Positions 24,721 to 32,414 of a stretch of 64,000 nt of DNA are shown here, one piece after another (position 1 is the first letter of the stretch; each line of letters opens with the position of its first letter). The position numbers were made by a program, and so were the translations under genes. The notes under the pieces are model-generated. The model did not search any database. It was not told the DNA's origin and saw only the letters and a list, made by a program, of their open reading frames with translations. The stretch is from Clostridium sp. AM34-11AC (GTDB lineage: Bacteria; Bacillota; Clostridia; Lachnospirales; Lachnospiraceae): NCBI RefSeq assembly GCF_003435375.1, contig NZ_QWGL01000001.1, forward strand, positions 248,001 through 312,000, written 5' to 3'.

Positions 24721-26449
24721 CGTTTCCTCCACCAGTAAGCAGCCAATTCTGGATCAGTTTTGCTGCGATCTGCGGATTTTCATCCACAAAGGAACCGATC
24801 TCCTGTTTTAATTTCAGACTGTGCTGCATTTTCAGATTTAAAATTTCTTCATTTTTCTTAAGTTCATCGTCCTGTCCCTGAAGCGCCGACTGTTCCTCTT
24901 CAGTTAACAAGGATATATTCCCATCATTTTTAGTTTTATTGTCGGCGGCAATGGCATTTTGAGAATTTTCAGTAATCGCACCTCCATCCGGTATCTGTTC
25001 CAACAGTGCCTGTCTTTCTTCTTCTGACGCTTTCAAATGCTGCCTGCTGAGTATCAGCAAAGCAATCAGCAATACAAGAAGCAGCCCACCTGCCCCTATG
25101 GCGATCAAAAGAGGCAATGGAAGCTTTGCTTTCTGTGCCGGTGCTGTTACCGGCACTGCATCTGTGTTTTTACTGGCTGCTGAAAGGGCTCTTATAACCG
25201 TGATCTTTGAAGGAGCGTCCTCCTGGGTAATACCTGCTGAATTAGCTACAAGACTGACCAGATCTGCGTCTGCAATAGATGTATCATCTGTATCAATAGT
25301 AACGCCTACTGTTGTATTTTCCAGAACACCAGGATCGATCTGACGCTGTTCTTTTGTGGAATTATACAGCCACTCTCTTATTGCGCTGTTGTTGGAATAT
25401 GTATCTGAACCTGCCTGTGTGCCTGTCTGGCCCGTATAACGGGGTGTATCTGCATTAGCATCTGCGCCTGCTACGCCTCCATTTCCCGAAGACGTACTTC
25501 CCGTATTCTCCCCTGCTGTTTCTTCTTTTTCCAGCAGTCCTGTTTTATCATTCTGGTCAACCTTATCCGGAGTGGTATACTGGACTGTTTCCTGGATCAG
25601 CTTCTGCATATTCAGTGTGCCTTTTACAGAAACTGCAACTTTTCCCTGTCCATACATTAATTCCAGGACCCGGCGCACATTTCCTGCTATACTTTTTTCT
25701 ACCTGACTGGTAAGCTCTGCTACATCTTTTCCTGTACCGGCAGTATTACCTGCCTCATCTTCACCGCCGACTTCCATCATGGTAGCAGCATCAAATACAG
25801 AAACATTGGTAAAATTCATTCCCTTTACAGCTCTTGCGATCAGGTTCTTGATAGCAGCTGCCTTTGTATCTGTCAGATCCTGTCCGGGATCCATTGTCAC
25901 CACAACAGAGGCTGATGCATCTGTCTGCTGTGTATCATCCAGTGCATATTTCTGGGTTCCGCCTTCTGCTATGGTCACTTTTGCATCACGTACCCCTTCA
26001 AATAATCCGATCTGGGCACCAAGACGATCCTGAAGTTCATACAATGTATATTTTTCCTTATCCTTTTCAGTGCTCATGATTCCCGCATTATTACGGTACA
26101 TATCATAAGTAAAGCCGCTTTTAGGATATCCTTTGCTTAGCAATTCAGCCCTGGTCTTATCTACTGTATCTGACATTACCTGGACAGAGCCGTTTTTGTC
26201 ATTGTATCTGTAATCAACACCTTCATCCTGAAGAAGACTTACAACTGCCTGGGCATCATCCGAGCTCATTCCTGTAAACAAGGTACTGTATCCTTTTTTC
26301 GTGCCTATATTCAGGACCAGAAGTCCGGCTGCCGCCAGGATAATCGTCCCCGCTGCAATGACTGCGATCATTTTTTTTGTTTTCCCTGGCATCTTCTGCC
26401 ATGCTTCTTTTAGATTCTGCACTGTTCCATTCATCCTTTGCATTTCCAT
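24698..26449 (-). CDS. fliF: Flagellar MS-ring protein FliF
   Basis: A protein of about 583 residues with two membrane helices (near residues 30-50 and 440-460) flanking a large outer domain, as in FliF. Signature pieces are STLFTGMSSDDAQAVVSLLQ, YELQDRLGAQIGLFEGVRDA and KVTIAEGG. The C-terminal tail binds FliG. The ring-building region has an extra low-complexity insert around residues 310-360 (GSTSSGNGGVAGADANAD). No clear ribosome site is seen; the first ATG (26449) is used, but an ATG five codons later (MNGTVQNLKEAW) fits family N-termini as well. Confidence 0.93.
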   Translation of the reverse strand: MEMQRMNGTVQNLKEAWQKMPGKTKKMIAVIAAGTIILAAAGLLVLNIGTKKGYSTLFTGMSSDDAQAVVSLLQDEGVDYRYNDKNGSVQVMSDTVDKTRAELLSKGYPKSGFTYDMYRNNAGIMSTEKDKEKYTLYELQDRLGAQIGLFEGVRDAKVTIAEGGTQKYALDDTQQTDASASVVVTMDPGQDLTDTKAAAIKNLIARAVKGMNFTNVSVFDAATMMEVGGEDEAGNTAGTGKDVAELTSQVEKSIAGNVRRVLELMYGQGKVAVSVKGTLNMQKLIQETVQYTTPDKVDQNDKTGLLEKEETAGENTGSTSSGNGGVAGADANADTPRYTGQTGTQAGSDTYSNNSAIREWLYNSTKEQRQIDPGVLENTTVGVTIDTDDTSIADADLVSLVANSAGITQEDAPSKITVIRALSAASKNTDAVPVTAPAQKAKLPLPLLIAIGAGGLLLVLLIALLILSRQHLKASEEERQALLEQIPDGGAITENSQNAIAADNKTKNDGNISLLTEEEQSALQGQDDELKKNEEILNLKMQHSLKLKQEIGSFVDENPQIAAKLIQNWLLTGGGNDGRNRGK

Positions 26450-26497
26450 ATATAGCAAATATTAAAAATCTACTGTTCCATTCCATGGCCAGCAGTA

Positions 26498-26815
26498 TTA
26501 AACACTCATCTTTAAAATTTCGTTATACGCTTCCATTGCTTTATTTCTAAGAGAGATCATAACTTCCAGGCTCAGTTCTGCTTTTGCCTGGGCGATTGGA
26601 AGACTGTGGGCATCTTCTAACTGCCCCGTTGCCAGAAGATACTGTTTCTGTTCTACATCCTTCTGTGTGTCATAAACATTTTGCACTGTATCTTCAAGCA
26701 CTGACTGGAACACAGATTTTGTGCCATTTTCTGTTCCTGTTATTTTTTTATCATTCTTTTCAACAGCATCCCACCCTTTCATAGGGGTAATAAACCCATT
26801 CACCTGTTCAATCAT
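26498..26815 (-). CDS. fliE: Flagellar hook-basal body protein FliE
   Basis: A 105-residue protein. The C-terminal half carries the FliE signature: LPIAQAKAELSLEVMISLRN then KAMEAYNEILKM. FliE joins the MS-ring to the rod. It follows flgB directly; flgC, which normally lies between flgB and fliE, is elsewhere in the operon. AAGGAG lies 10 nt before the ATG. Confidence 0.92.
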   Translation of the reverse strand: MIEQVNGFITPMKGWDAVEKNDKKITGTENGTKSVFQSVLEDTVQNVYDTQKDVEQKQYLLATGQLEDAHSLPIAQAKAELSLEVMISLRNKAMEAYNEILKMSV

Positions 26816-26851
26816 TTTATATTTTCTCCTTAACTGTATAATTTGTATGAT

Positions 26852-27244
26852 TTAAAAGTTTTTAGCTGCGCTGCGCAGACGTGAAAGGTCGCTACTTACA
26901 GAACTGATCATAAACTGGTATTCATAAGCTGTTCTTGCCAATTCAACCTGTTCCTGATCCATATCCACATTATTCTCATCCAGTCTGGTTGATTCATTTA
27001 AGGTTGTATGGACAGACGGTCTCATATTTTCAATCCCTCTTGCCACATTTTTCATAGAAGCCTTCTTCACAGTAAGAGCAGACCGGATCTTCTGTGCCAG
27101 TTCATTCTCAAAGGTCATATATTGTGACTTAAAACCTGGCGTATCAACATTTGCAATGTTGTTCATAGTCAGGTTCTGTCTCATCCATAAGCTGTCCAGG
27201 GTTTTTTCTCCAAGTAATAATCCATTCCCATACAAGTCCATCAT
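26852..27244 (-). CDS. flgB: Flagellar basal-body rod protein FlgB
   Basis: A 130-residue rod protein with LDSLWMRQNLTMNNIANVDT and PGFKSQYMTFENEL at the N-terminus and NNVDMDQEQVELARTAYEYQ at the C-terminus, the FlgB pattern. It is the first gene of the flagellar operon and lies about 110 nt downstream of a predicted promoter. AGGAGG lies 10 nt before the first of two adjacent ATGs. Confidence 0.94.
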   Translation of the reverse strand: MMDLYGNGLLLGEKTLDSLWMRQNLTMNNIANVDTPGFKSQYMTFENELAQKIRSALTVKKASMKNVARGIENMRPSVHTTLNESTRLDENNVDMDQEQVELARTAYEYQFMISSVSSDLSRLRSAAKNF

Positions 27245-27361
27245 AAATGTTCATCCTCCTGTGTGGCCGATATAATTTTCTTCAAAAAATACATACCGTT
27301 AATATCCCTTGATGGAAGGGGTTACAATTTTCGTATTTTTATCATTATCTATACACTCTAT

Positions 27362-27390
27362 ATAATATATAATTCTTATGTTTTTTTCAA
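27362..27390 (-). promoter_or_regulatory. Predicted sigma-A promoter of the flagellar operon
   Basis: Minus strand: -35 TTGAAA (27385-27390), 17-nt spacer, -10 TATTAT (27362-27367), about 120 nt upstream of flgB. A small hairpin (AAGGG/CCCTT around 27307-27321) lies in the leader. This is the best promoter-like sequence in the gap and fits transcription of the whole operon. Confidence 0.65.
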
Positions 27391-27700
27391 GTCTTATGTT
27401 TTTAGCTGCCGCCTTTTTTGTATTGGTAATTTGTCACAAAGTTTTATAGCAATTTGCATTGTCTTTTTATTATATCTATTTATTTTTTTATTTTGCCCAT
27501 ACAATTGTGATTTTGCATAACTCCACCGTTATTTTGCACGTTTTAGATGTTATATTTTGTCAATAAATATACTTTGTTAAGTTTTTTAATTTTGCTACTA
27601 TAAATGAGCAAATTTGAAAAATGGAATTTATCAAAAAGCACTTTTGCATATTGCCGAATATCGATGTGCAAAATTTGCATGCTCCGCTTTCATCATATGC
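27391..27700. promoter_or_regulatory. AT-rich intergenic region with repeated ATTTTGCA boxes
   Basis: No gene is seen between flgB and the aldo/keto reductase (27245-27754). Plus-strand boxes related to ATTTTGCA occur at 27490, 27510, 27531, 27554, 27571 and 27589, roughly 20 bp apart, with further copies at 27451, 27641 and a perfect palindrome TGCAAAATTTGCA at 27667-27679. All lie upstream of the predicted flgB promoter. Spacing near two helical turns suggests binding sites on one DNA face for a regulator of the flagellar operon; the protein is unknown. Confidence 0.5.
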
Positions 27701-27701
27701 A

Positions 27702-27729
27702 AAAAGAGGACAGCCACCCATCCTCTTTT
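27702..27729 (-). terminator. Terminator of the aldo/keto reductase operon
   Basis: Perfect inverted repeat AAAAGAGGA (27702-27710) and TCCTCTTTT (27721-27729) with a 10-nt loop, 25 nt after the stop codon of the aldo/keto reductase. The flanking A and T runs make it usable in both directions. It insulates the flagellar promoter region. Confidence 0.8.
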
Positions 27730-27754
27730 CGCCAAGTCTATCTATTTCCTATCC

Positions 27755-28792
27755 TTAGAAATTCCCCGGCAGGATCTCCTTACCCGCAAGAACCTCCTCA
27801 TAATCCTTCAGGTTTCTCTGCAGCAGCTCCGGCGTATTCAGACCATACGGGCACTTGCTCATGCAGTGGCCGCAGTGGATGCAGTCCTTGATCTTCATCA
27901 TCTTCGCCTGTACCTCCGGTGTGAGCTGGAGGTGGGACGGGGATCTTCTGAGAAGCAGGGACATTCTCGCGCAGGTGTTGATCTCGATCCCGGCCGGACA
28001 TGGCATACAGTAGCCGCAGGCACGGCAGAAGCTTCCGAATAACTGTTTTCTGTCATTCTCGATCAGGGTGCGGATCTCGTCGTCCATCACCGGCGGATTG
28101 TCGATATAGCTTAAAAATTCGTCAAGCTCATGTTCCTTCTGGACACCCCAGATCGGAAGTACGCTGTCGTACTGTGCCTGAAACGCGTAAGCGGCTCTTG
28201 AATTGTTGATCAGGCCGCCGGACAATGCCTTCATGGCAATAAAGCCCATATCTGCCTTTTTGCACTTTTCCACAAGCTCCAGATCCTTCTCGCTGCAGAG
28301 ATAGCAGAACGGGAACTGTAACGTCGCGTACAGACCGGAATCCACCGCCTCGTTTGCAACCGCAAGGCGATGATTCGTGATGCTGATGAACCGGATCTTT
28401 CCCTGTTCCCTTGCCTTTAAAGCAGCGTCATAGAGGCCGGATTCATCGCCCGGCTTCGGACAGACTGCCGGGTTGTGGAACTGGTATACATCGATACAGT
28501 CCGTCTTTAAAAGACGAAGGCTGGTCTCGAGATCCTTCCAGAAGCCTTCTGCCGTCGTTGCCGCTGTCTTTGTCGCCAGATAGATATGGTTTCTGACATC
28601 ACTTAAGGCATATCCGATCTTTTCCTCACTGTCAGAGTATGCTCTCGCCGTATCGAAATATGTAATTCCGCCGTCATATGCCTTTCTCAAAAGCTTTGCG
28701 GCCTCTTCCTTCGTGATTCTCTGGATCGGAAGCGCGCCGAATCCATTCTTGTTCACCGTGATCCCGGTCTTTCCAAGTGTAACTGTTGTCAT
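27755..28792 (-). CDS. Aldo/keto reductase with C-terminal iron-sulfur domain
   Basis: A 345-residue protein. Residues 1-250 are an aldo/keto reductase barrel with the catalytic set D and Y in FDTARAYSDSEEKIGYAL, K in YLATKTAAT and H in YQFHNP. Residues about 265-330 carry two cysteine clusters, CRACGYCMPCPAGI and CIHCGHCMSKCPYGL, typical of ferredoxin-type 4Fe-4S or related sites in the clostridial subfamily. It probably reduces or oxidises a carbonyl compound with NAD(P)H and may pass electrons through the clusters; the substrate is unknown. It is the last gene after ispE, gntR and a small ORF. AAGGAG lies 7 nt before the ATG. Confidence 0.88.
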   Translation of the reverse strand: MTTVTLGKTGITVNKNGFGALPIQRITKEEAAKLLRKAYDGGITYFDTARAYSDSEEKIGYALSDVRNHIYLATKTAATTAEGFWKDLETSLRLLKTDCIDVYQFHNPAVCPKPGDESGLYDAALKAREQGKIRFISITNHRLAVANEAVDSGLYATLQFPFCYLCSEKDLELVEKCKKADMGFIAMKALSGGLINNSRAAYAFQAQYDSVLPIWGVQKEHELDEFLSYIDNPPVMDDEIRTLIENDRKQLFGSFCRACGYCMPCPAGIEINTCARMSLLLRRSPSHLQLTPEVQAKMMKIKDCIHCGHCMSKCPYGLNTPELLQRNLKDYEEVLAGKEILPGNF

Positions 28793-28871
28793 GAAGACTC
28801 TCCTTTCTTCCTATCCGTTTGCCCGTAACCTTTTCCCATATCTGTGACCTTAAGCTACGGGCATACCAAAG

Positions 28872-29066
28872 CTACTGTTTTCCGGCGTCCAGCATCTCCT
28901 TCAGCGCTTCATCCCCGTCATCGATCCACGCGTCCTCTTCGTCCGCGTTGAGACCGAGGAATTTCGCCAGCGTTCTCTCGTCATCGCTGTTGTTCCACTC
29001 ATCCACATAGTCATCGATGGCTTCAAATTCAATTTCTCCTGCCTGGTACTTTTCTTTGAATGTCAT
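28872..29066 (-). CDS. Small acidic protein of unknown function
   Basis: A 64-residue, strongly acidic protein (MTFKEKYQAGEIEFEAIDDY, then FLGLNADEEDAWIDDGDEAL). No family is recognised with certainty; the FLGLNADEEDAW stretch resembles small clostridial proteins with an FLGL-x-EE-x-W motif. It overlaps the 3-prime end of gntR by 38 nt in another frame, but a good AAGGAG site 7 nt before its ATG supports translation. It lies between the regulator and the aldo/keto reductase in one transcription unit. Confidence 0.65.
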   Translation of the reverse strand: MTFKEKYQAGEIEFEAIDDYVDEWNNSDDERTLAKFLGLNADEEDAWIDDGDEALKEMLDAGKQ

Positions 29067-29739
29067 TTTCCTGCTCCTTCAGATTCTTGAGAATCGTGAT
29101 CTCCTGATTGTCGATGTGTTCCCGCACAGCCATCTTCGCCTCCTGGATATGGCGCAGCGTCAGTGCCTTTAAAATATGTTCATGCTCCACCATAAGGATC
29201 TGGCGCTTGTCCGCGTCCTTAATGTATTCCAGGCGGTAGCGGTACATCTGCTCTCTTAAATTGTTTAAGATCTGGACCAGCTTCTGGTTCTTCGTGCTGT
29301 TGTAGATGATCTCATGGAACTGCTCGTCAGTCTGGGCGATCTGCATCGCGTCCCCGTTCCCGATGGCTGCCTTGAAATCAACTTCCGCTTTATTTAATGA
29401 TTCCAGCTCTTCCGCGGTGATTCTCTGGCATGCAAGGTCGATGGCAAGCTCCTCTAAGGAACGGCGCACCTCCAGAACATCCCGCAGGTTGCTCTCAGAG
29501 ATCTTCGCAACCTCCGCGCCCTTTCTCGGTATCATGAGGACCAGGCCCTCGAGCTCCAGTTTACGGATCGCCTCACGGATCGGGGTACGGCTCACGCCAA
29601 GCCGCTCCGCAAGCTGGATCTCCATCAGGCGTTCGCCCGGCTCCAGCTCTCCTTTTAAAATTGCCTGGCGCAGGGTCTTGAACACAACATCCCGTAATGG
29701 CAGATATTCATCCATATTTACTTCAAAATGATTCGTCAT
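29029..29739 (-). CDS. GntR-family regulator, FadR (FCD) subfamily
   Basis: A 236-residue regulator. The winged helix-turn-helix at residues about 15-80 includes LKGELEPGERLMEIQLAERL and GVSRTPIREAIRKLELEGLV. The C-terminal FCD domain is all-helical with candidate metal-binding residues in DEQFHEIIYNS and REHIDNQEI. Such proteins sense small organic acids and repress nearby genes. A TTGTATACAA palindrome within the promoter upstream of ispE is a plausible operator for it. It sits 14 nt after ispE and is cotranscribed with it. Confidence 0.9.
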   Translation of the reverse strand: MTNHFEVNMDEYLPLRDVVFKTLRQAILKGELEPGERLMEIQLAERLGVSRTPIREAIRKLELEGLVLMIPRKGAEVAKISESNLRDVLEVRRSLEELAIDLACQRITAEELESLNKAEVDFKAAIGNGDAMQIAQTDEQFHEIIYNSTKNQKLVQILNNLREQMYRYRLEYIKDADKRQILMVEHEHILKALTLRHIQEAKMAVREHIDNQEITILKNLKEQENDIQRKVPGRRN

Positions 29740-29753
29740 CGTGTCTCTCTCCT

Positions 29754-30650
29754 CTATCTGGCTTTCTTCCGGTTGTAGAATTCAGTCAGGTACACCTGAC
29801 GGGTCAGACGTCCGCCGTCCGCTTCCCTGAGGGCCTGACAGGCCTTTTCTGCCAGTTCCCTATCCTTGTATATACCGAATACCGTCGGCCCGCTGCCGCT
29901 CATCAGGGAGCCGCAGGCGCCGTTCTCCATCATTATTTCCTTGATTTCCGCGATCTCCGGATGATCCGGGACCGTCACGGTCTCCAGGACATTTCCAAGA
30001 CGTTCGATCACACCGTCCAGGTCACCATTTTTGATCGCCGCCATCATGCCGTCGATATCCGGGTGTTCCTCCGGTGCAAGCTCATTCACGCGCAGTTTTC
30101 CGTATACCGCTTTCGTTGACACGGAGATCTGCGGCTTCGCGATCACGAGATGGCACTGCGGAGGCACCGGGAGCTCTGTCAGGATCTCACCGATTCCTTC
30201 CGACAGGGCCGTTCCACGCATGATACAGTACGGAACATCCGCGCCGAGCTTTACACCCCGCTCCATAAGCTCTTTTTTCGTGAATCCAAGATCAAACATC
30301 CGGTTCACACCGACTAAAACGGCTGCCGCATCGGTACTGCCTCCGGCCATGCCGGCCGCAACAGGAATATATTTGCGGATCTTTATAGTCACGCCGTCCT
30401 TGATCCCCTTTTCATCGAGAAGCAGCTTCGCCGCGCGCCACGCAAGGTTTCCCTCCCCGTCCGGAACGAACGGGAGATTCGTCTCCGTCCTGATCACGCC
30501 GTCTTCGGTCCGGTCCATCTCGATCCGGTCGTACAGGTTCACGGTCTGCATGATCATGCGGACCTCGTGGTACCCATCCTCTCTCTTCCGGACCACATCC
30601 AGGCCAAGGTTGATCTTGGCATACGCTTTGAGGTCTAAATGGTCTTTCAT
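29754..30650 (-). CDS. ispE: 4-diphosphocytidyl-2-C-methyl-D-erythritol kinase
   Basis: A 298-residue GHMP kinase. N-terminal AYAKINLGLDVVRKREDGYH, the ATP-binding PVAAGMAGGSTDAAAVLVGV and the C-terminal GSLMSGSGPTVFGIY are diagnostic for IspE. It phosphorylates CDP-methylerythritol in the MEP route to isoprenoids. Length is normal. It is the first gene of an operon with gntR, as is common in Lachnospiraceae-type genomes. AAGGTG precedes the ATG. Confidence 0.95.
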   Translation of the reverse strand: MKDHLDLKAYAKINLGLDVVRKREDGYHEVRMIMQTVNLYDRIEMDRTEDGVIRTETNLPFVPDGEGNLAWRAAKLLLDEKGIKDGVTIKIRKYIPVAAGMAGGSTDAAAVLVGVNRMFDLGFTKKELMERGVKLGADVPYCIMRGTALSEGIGEILTELPVPPQCHLVIAKPQISVSTKAVYGKLRVNELAPEEHPDIDGMMAAIKNGDLDGVIERLGNVLETVTVPDHPEIAEIKEIMMENGACGSLMSGSGPTVFGIYKDRELAEKACQALREADGGRLTRQVYLTEFYNRKKAR

Positions 30651-30691
30651 GTTATCACCTTCTATATTTTCTACACGCGAGTCCTACCATC

Positions 30692-30708
30692 GGAATGCTT
30701 CGCATTCC
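30692..30708. other. Perfect hairpin in the ispE leader
   Basis: Inverted repeat GGAATGC (30692-30698) and GCATTCC (30702-30708) with a 3-nt loop, about 40 nt upstream of ispE and within its predicted leader. No U-run follows, so it is not a typical terminator; it may affect mRNA stability. Confidence 0.4.
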
Positions 30709-30799
30709 CAGGAACAAATTTAAAGCTTCTCCTGCAGGCAGGCTTGAGCCGAACCTTTAAGCTTGTTACCCTGGTATCATCAAATTGTATTTGTGTTGT

Positions 30800-30844
30800 T
30801 TGTATACAATGTTTAATATACATGATTGATACACCATTTGACAA
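30800..30844 (-). promoter_or_regulatory. Promoter of ispE-gntR operon with overlapping palindromic operator
   Basis: Minus strand: -35 TTGTCA (30839-30844), 18-nt spacer, -10 TATATT (30815-30820), then the perfect palindrome TTGTATACAA at 30800-30809 just downstream of the -10, where the transcript should start. FadR-type GntR proteins bind short palindromes of this kind, and the gene for one lies in this operon, so autorepression is likely. The promoter itself is moderate. Confidence 0.6.
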
Positions 30845-30887
30845 GAGAAATCTTGCGGAATTAATGACTTTTTTCCTCAATAAACCT

Positions 30888-31592
30888 TTATTCCGTCCGC
30901 ACGAATCCCAGGCTTTCCGCGACCTTCTTTGACACGATGTTTTCCTTCCCGATCCTGACGATAAACTGGACAGTTCCAAACTCTTCCTCAGCGTATTCGA
31001 TCGCCGCCCGGCATGCCTCTTTCGCGTATCCTTTTCTCCGGTATTCCGGGAAAATATGGTAGCCCAGCTCCAGCGTGTCATCCAGGATATTCTCATCATC
31101 CAGGGACAGGACATAATAATCCACATCCCCGATGCCGTCATCCTGCGGGATCCGGAACCCCACAACACCGGTGAGATTTCCGCTCTTCTTTTCCTCGACC
31201 GCCCAGAATCCAAACTCAAACACCTCATAATGGTGCTTTGTGTAACCGGCTACCTTCTCCACCGTATCCAGGTCGGCATCCACATGGTTCTCCACGATCT
31301 CCTCATAATCGCCTTCCGCGATCTCCCGGATCTTAAGCCGCTCCGTCTCGCAGATCGCCCACGGCAGCCCAAGATGCCTTCTCGCGATCCGCCCCAAAAA
31401 CTCTTCGTCCGCATCCTCCACATCCGCGATCAATGTGTCCGCCGCGCACCACTCATTCCCCTGTGTGTCTTCTCTCCATAAGCCAACAATGGCCCTCCCG
31501 GCAGCCTTTGCCGCCAGGAGAGCCTCGTTTTCATCGGAGAGCAGGACAGGAATTTTCTCACCGTCTACAACTGCATAACGGGTCTCCTGCAT
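30888..31592 (-). CDS. GNAT-family N-acetyltransferase with extra N-terminal domain
   Basis: A 234-residue protein. Residues about 80-234 are a RimJ-type acetyltransferase: ETERLKIREIAEGDYEEIVE, the acetyl-CoA loop YRRKGYAKEACRAAIEYAEE, and the closing NIVSKKVAESLGF. Residues 1-75 are an additional region of unknown role (MQETRYAVVDGEKIPVLLSD). The substrate, a protein N-terminus or small amine, cannot be told. AGGAG lies upstream of the ATG. It ends about 45 nt before the ispE promoter. Confidence 0.85.
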   Translation of the reverse strand: MQETRYAVVDGEKIPVLLSDENEALLAAKAAGRAIVGLWREDTQGNEWCAADTLIADVEDADEEFLGRIARRHLGLPWAICETERLKIREIAEGDYEEIVENHVDADLDTVEKVAGYTKHHYEVFEFGFWAVEEKKSGNLTGVVGFRIPQDDGIGDVDYYVLSLDDENILDDTLELGYHIFPEYRRKGYAKEACRAAIEYAEEEFGTVQFIVRIGKENIVSKKVAESLGFVRTE

Positions 31593-31731
31593 AGCACGTC
31601 TCCTTTTTTATATTTGCGGCAGTTGTTCCTGCTCCGCCTGCACACCTGCCGAATCTCCTCCGGCAGCTTCTTCCGAATGCATGACAGCTCAAAAACAGTA
31701 CTTTTCCATGTCTGGAATCCAACTGCCATTT

Positions 31732-32262
31732 TTATCGGCACTTCTCCGGTTCCGGATACTCTACGCCGAAGGTCTCTGCTGTGATAGATTTGATCTTCTG
31801 CTCCTTCATCGGACGGTCGCTGTAATCGGTGCGGACCTCAGCGATCTTGTTGACGATGTCCATACCGTCGATGACCTGACCAAACGCTGCGTACTCACCA
31901 TTTAAGTATGGAGCGTCCTTGTGCATGATGAAGAACTGGGAGCCTGCGGAGTTCGGGTTCATCGCGCGGGCCATGGAGAGAACGCCCTCGGTATGCGCCA
32001 GATCGTTCTGGAAGCCGTTGTGGGAGAACTCGCCCTTGATGCAGTATCCCGGGCCGCCCATTCCGTTGCCGTCCGGGCATCCGCCCTGGATCATGAATCC
32101 CTTGATCACGCGGTGGAAGATCAGTCCGTTATAGAATCCCTTATTTACAAGACTTAAAAAGTTGTTTACCGTATTCGGAGCAACGTCCGGGTAAAGCTCA
32201 GCTTTGATGATATCGCCGTTTGTCATTTCGATGGTAATGACCGGATTTTTCTTTTCTGCCAT
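31732..32262 (-). CDS. Peptidyl-prolyl cis-trans isomerase, cyclophilin type
   Basis: A 176-residue cyclophilin with the active-site segments NGLIFHRVIKGFMIQGGCPD, GVLSMARAMNPNSAGSQFFI and AAFGQVIDGMDIV. It catalyses proline isomerisation during protein folding and, lacking a signal peptide, is cytoplasmic. The start at 32262 has AAGGAG 7 nt upstream; a longer frame to 32400 would read through the promoter described next. Confidence 0.94.
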   Translation of the reverse strand: MAEKKNPVITIEMTNGDIIKAELYPDVAPNTVNNFLSLVNKGFYNGLIFHRVIKGFMIQGGCPDGNGMGGPGYCIKGEFSHNGFQNDLAHTEGVLSMARAMNPNSAGSQFFIMHKDAPYLNGEYAAFGQVIDGMDIVNKIAEVRTDYSDRPMKEQKIKSITAETFGVEYPEPEKCR

Positions 32263-32355
32263 TGTCTTTCTCCTTTTTAACTGTGGGCTTTTACCGCCTG
32301 AACAGTAATTTACATGACTGCCAGGATACTGGACAGCCACTTGATCGTACCCTAT

Positions 32356-32384
32356 ATTATACAGGGCATGGTCCTGGATGTCCA
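32356..32384 (-). promoter_or_regulatory. Sigma-A promoter of the cyclophilin gene
   Basis: Minus strand: -35 TGGACA (32379-32384), 17-nt spacer and a perfect -10 TATAAT (32356-32361), 94 nt before the cyclophilin start. Five of six bases match in the -35. This is one of the strongest promoters in the window. Confidence 0.8.
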
Positions 32385-32407
32385 CTGTTTTCCGGTCCAT
32401 GCCCTGT
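32361..32407. terminator. Inverted repeat between SIMPL-domain gene and cyclophilin promoter
   Basis: Eleven-base perfect arms ACAGGGCATGG (32361-32371) and CCATGCCCTGT (32397-32407) lie 8 nt beyond the stop of the SIMPL-domain gene and overlap the cyclophilin promoter. It may end the upstream transcript, although no T-run follows, or act as an operator. The role is undecided. Confidence 0.4.
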
Positions 32408-32414
32408 GAATTAC

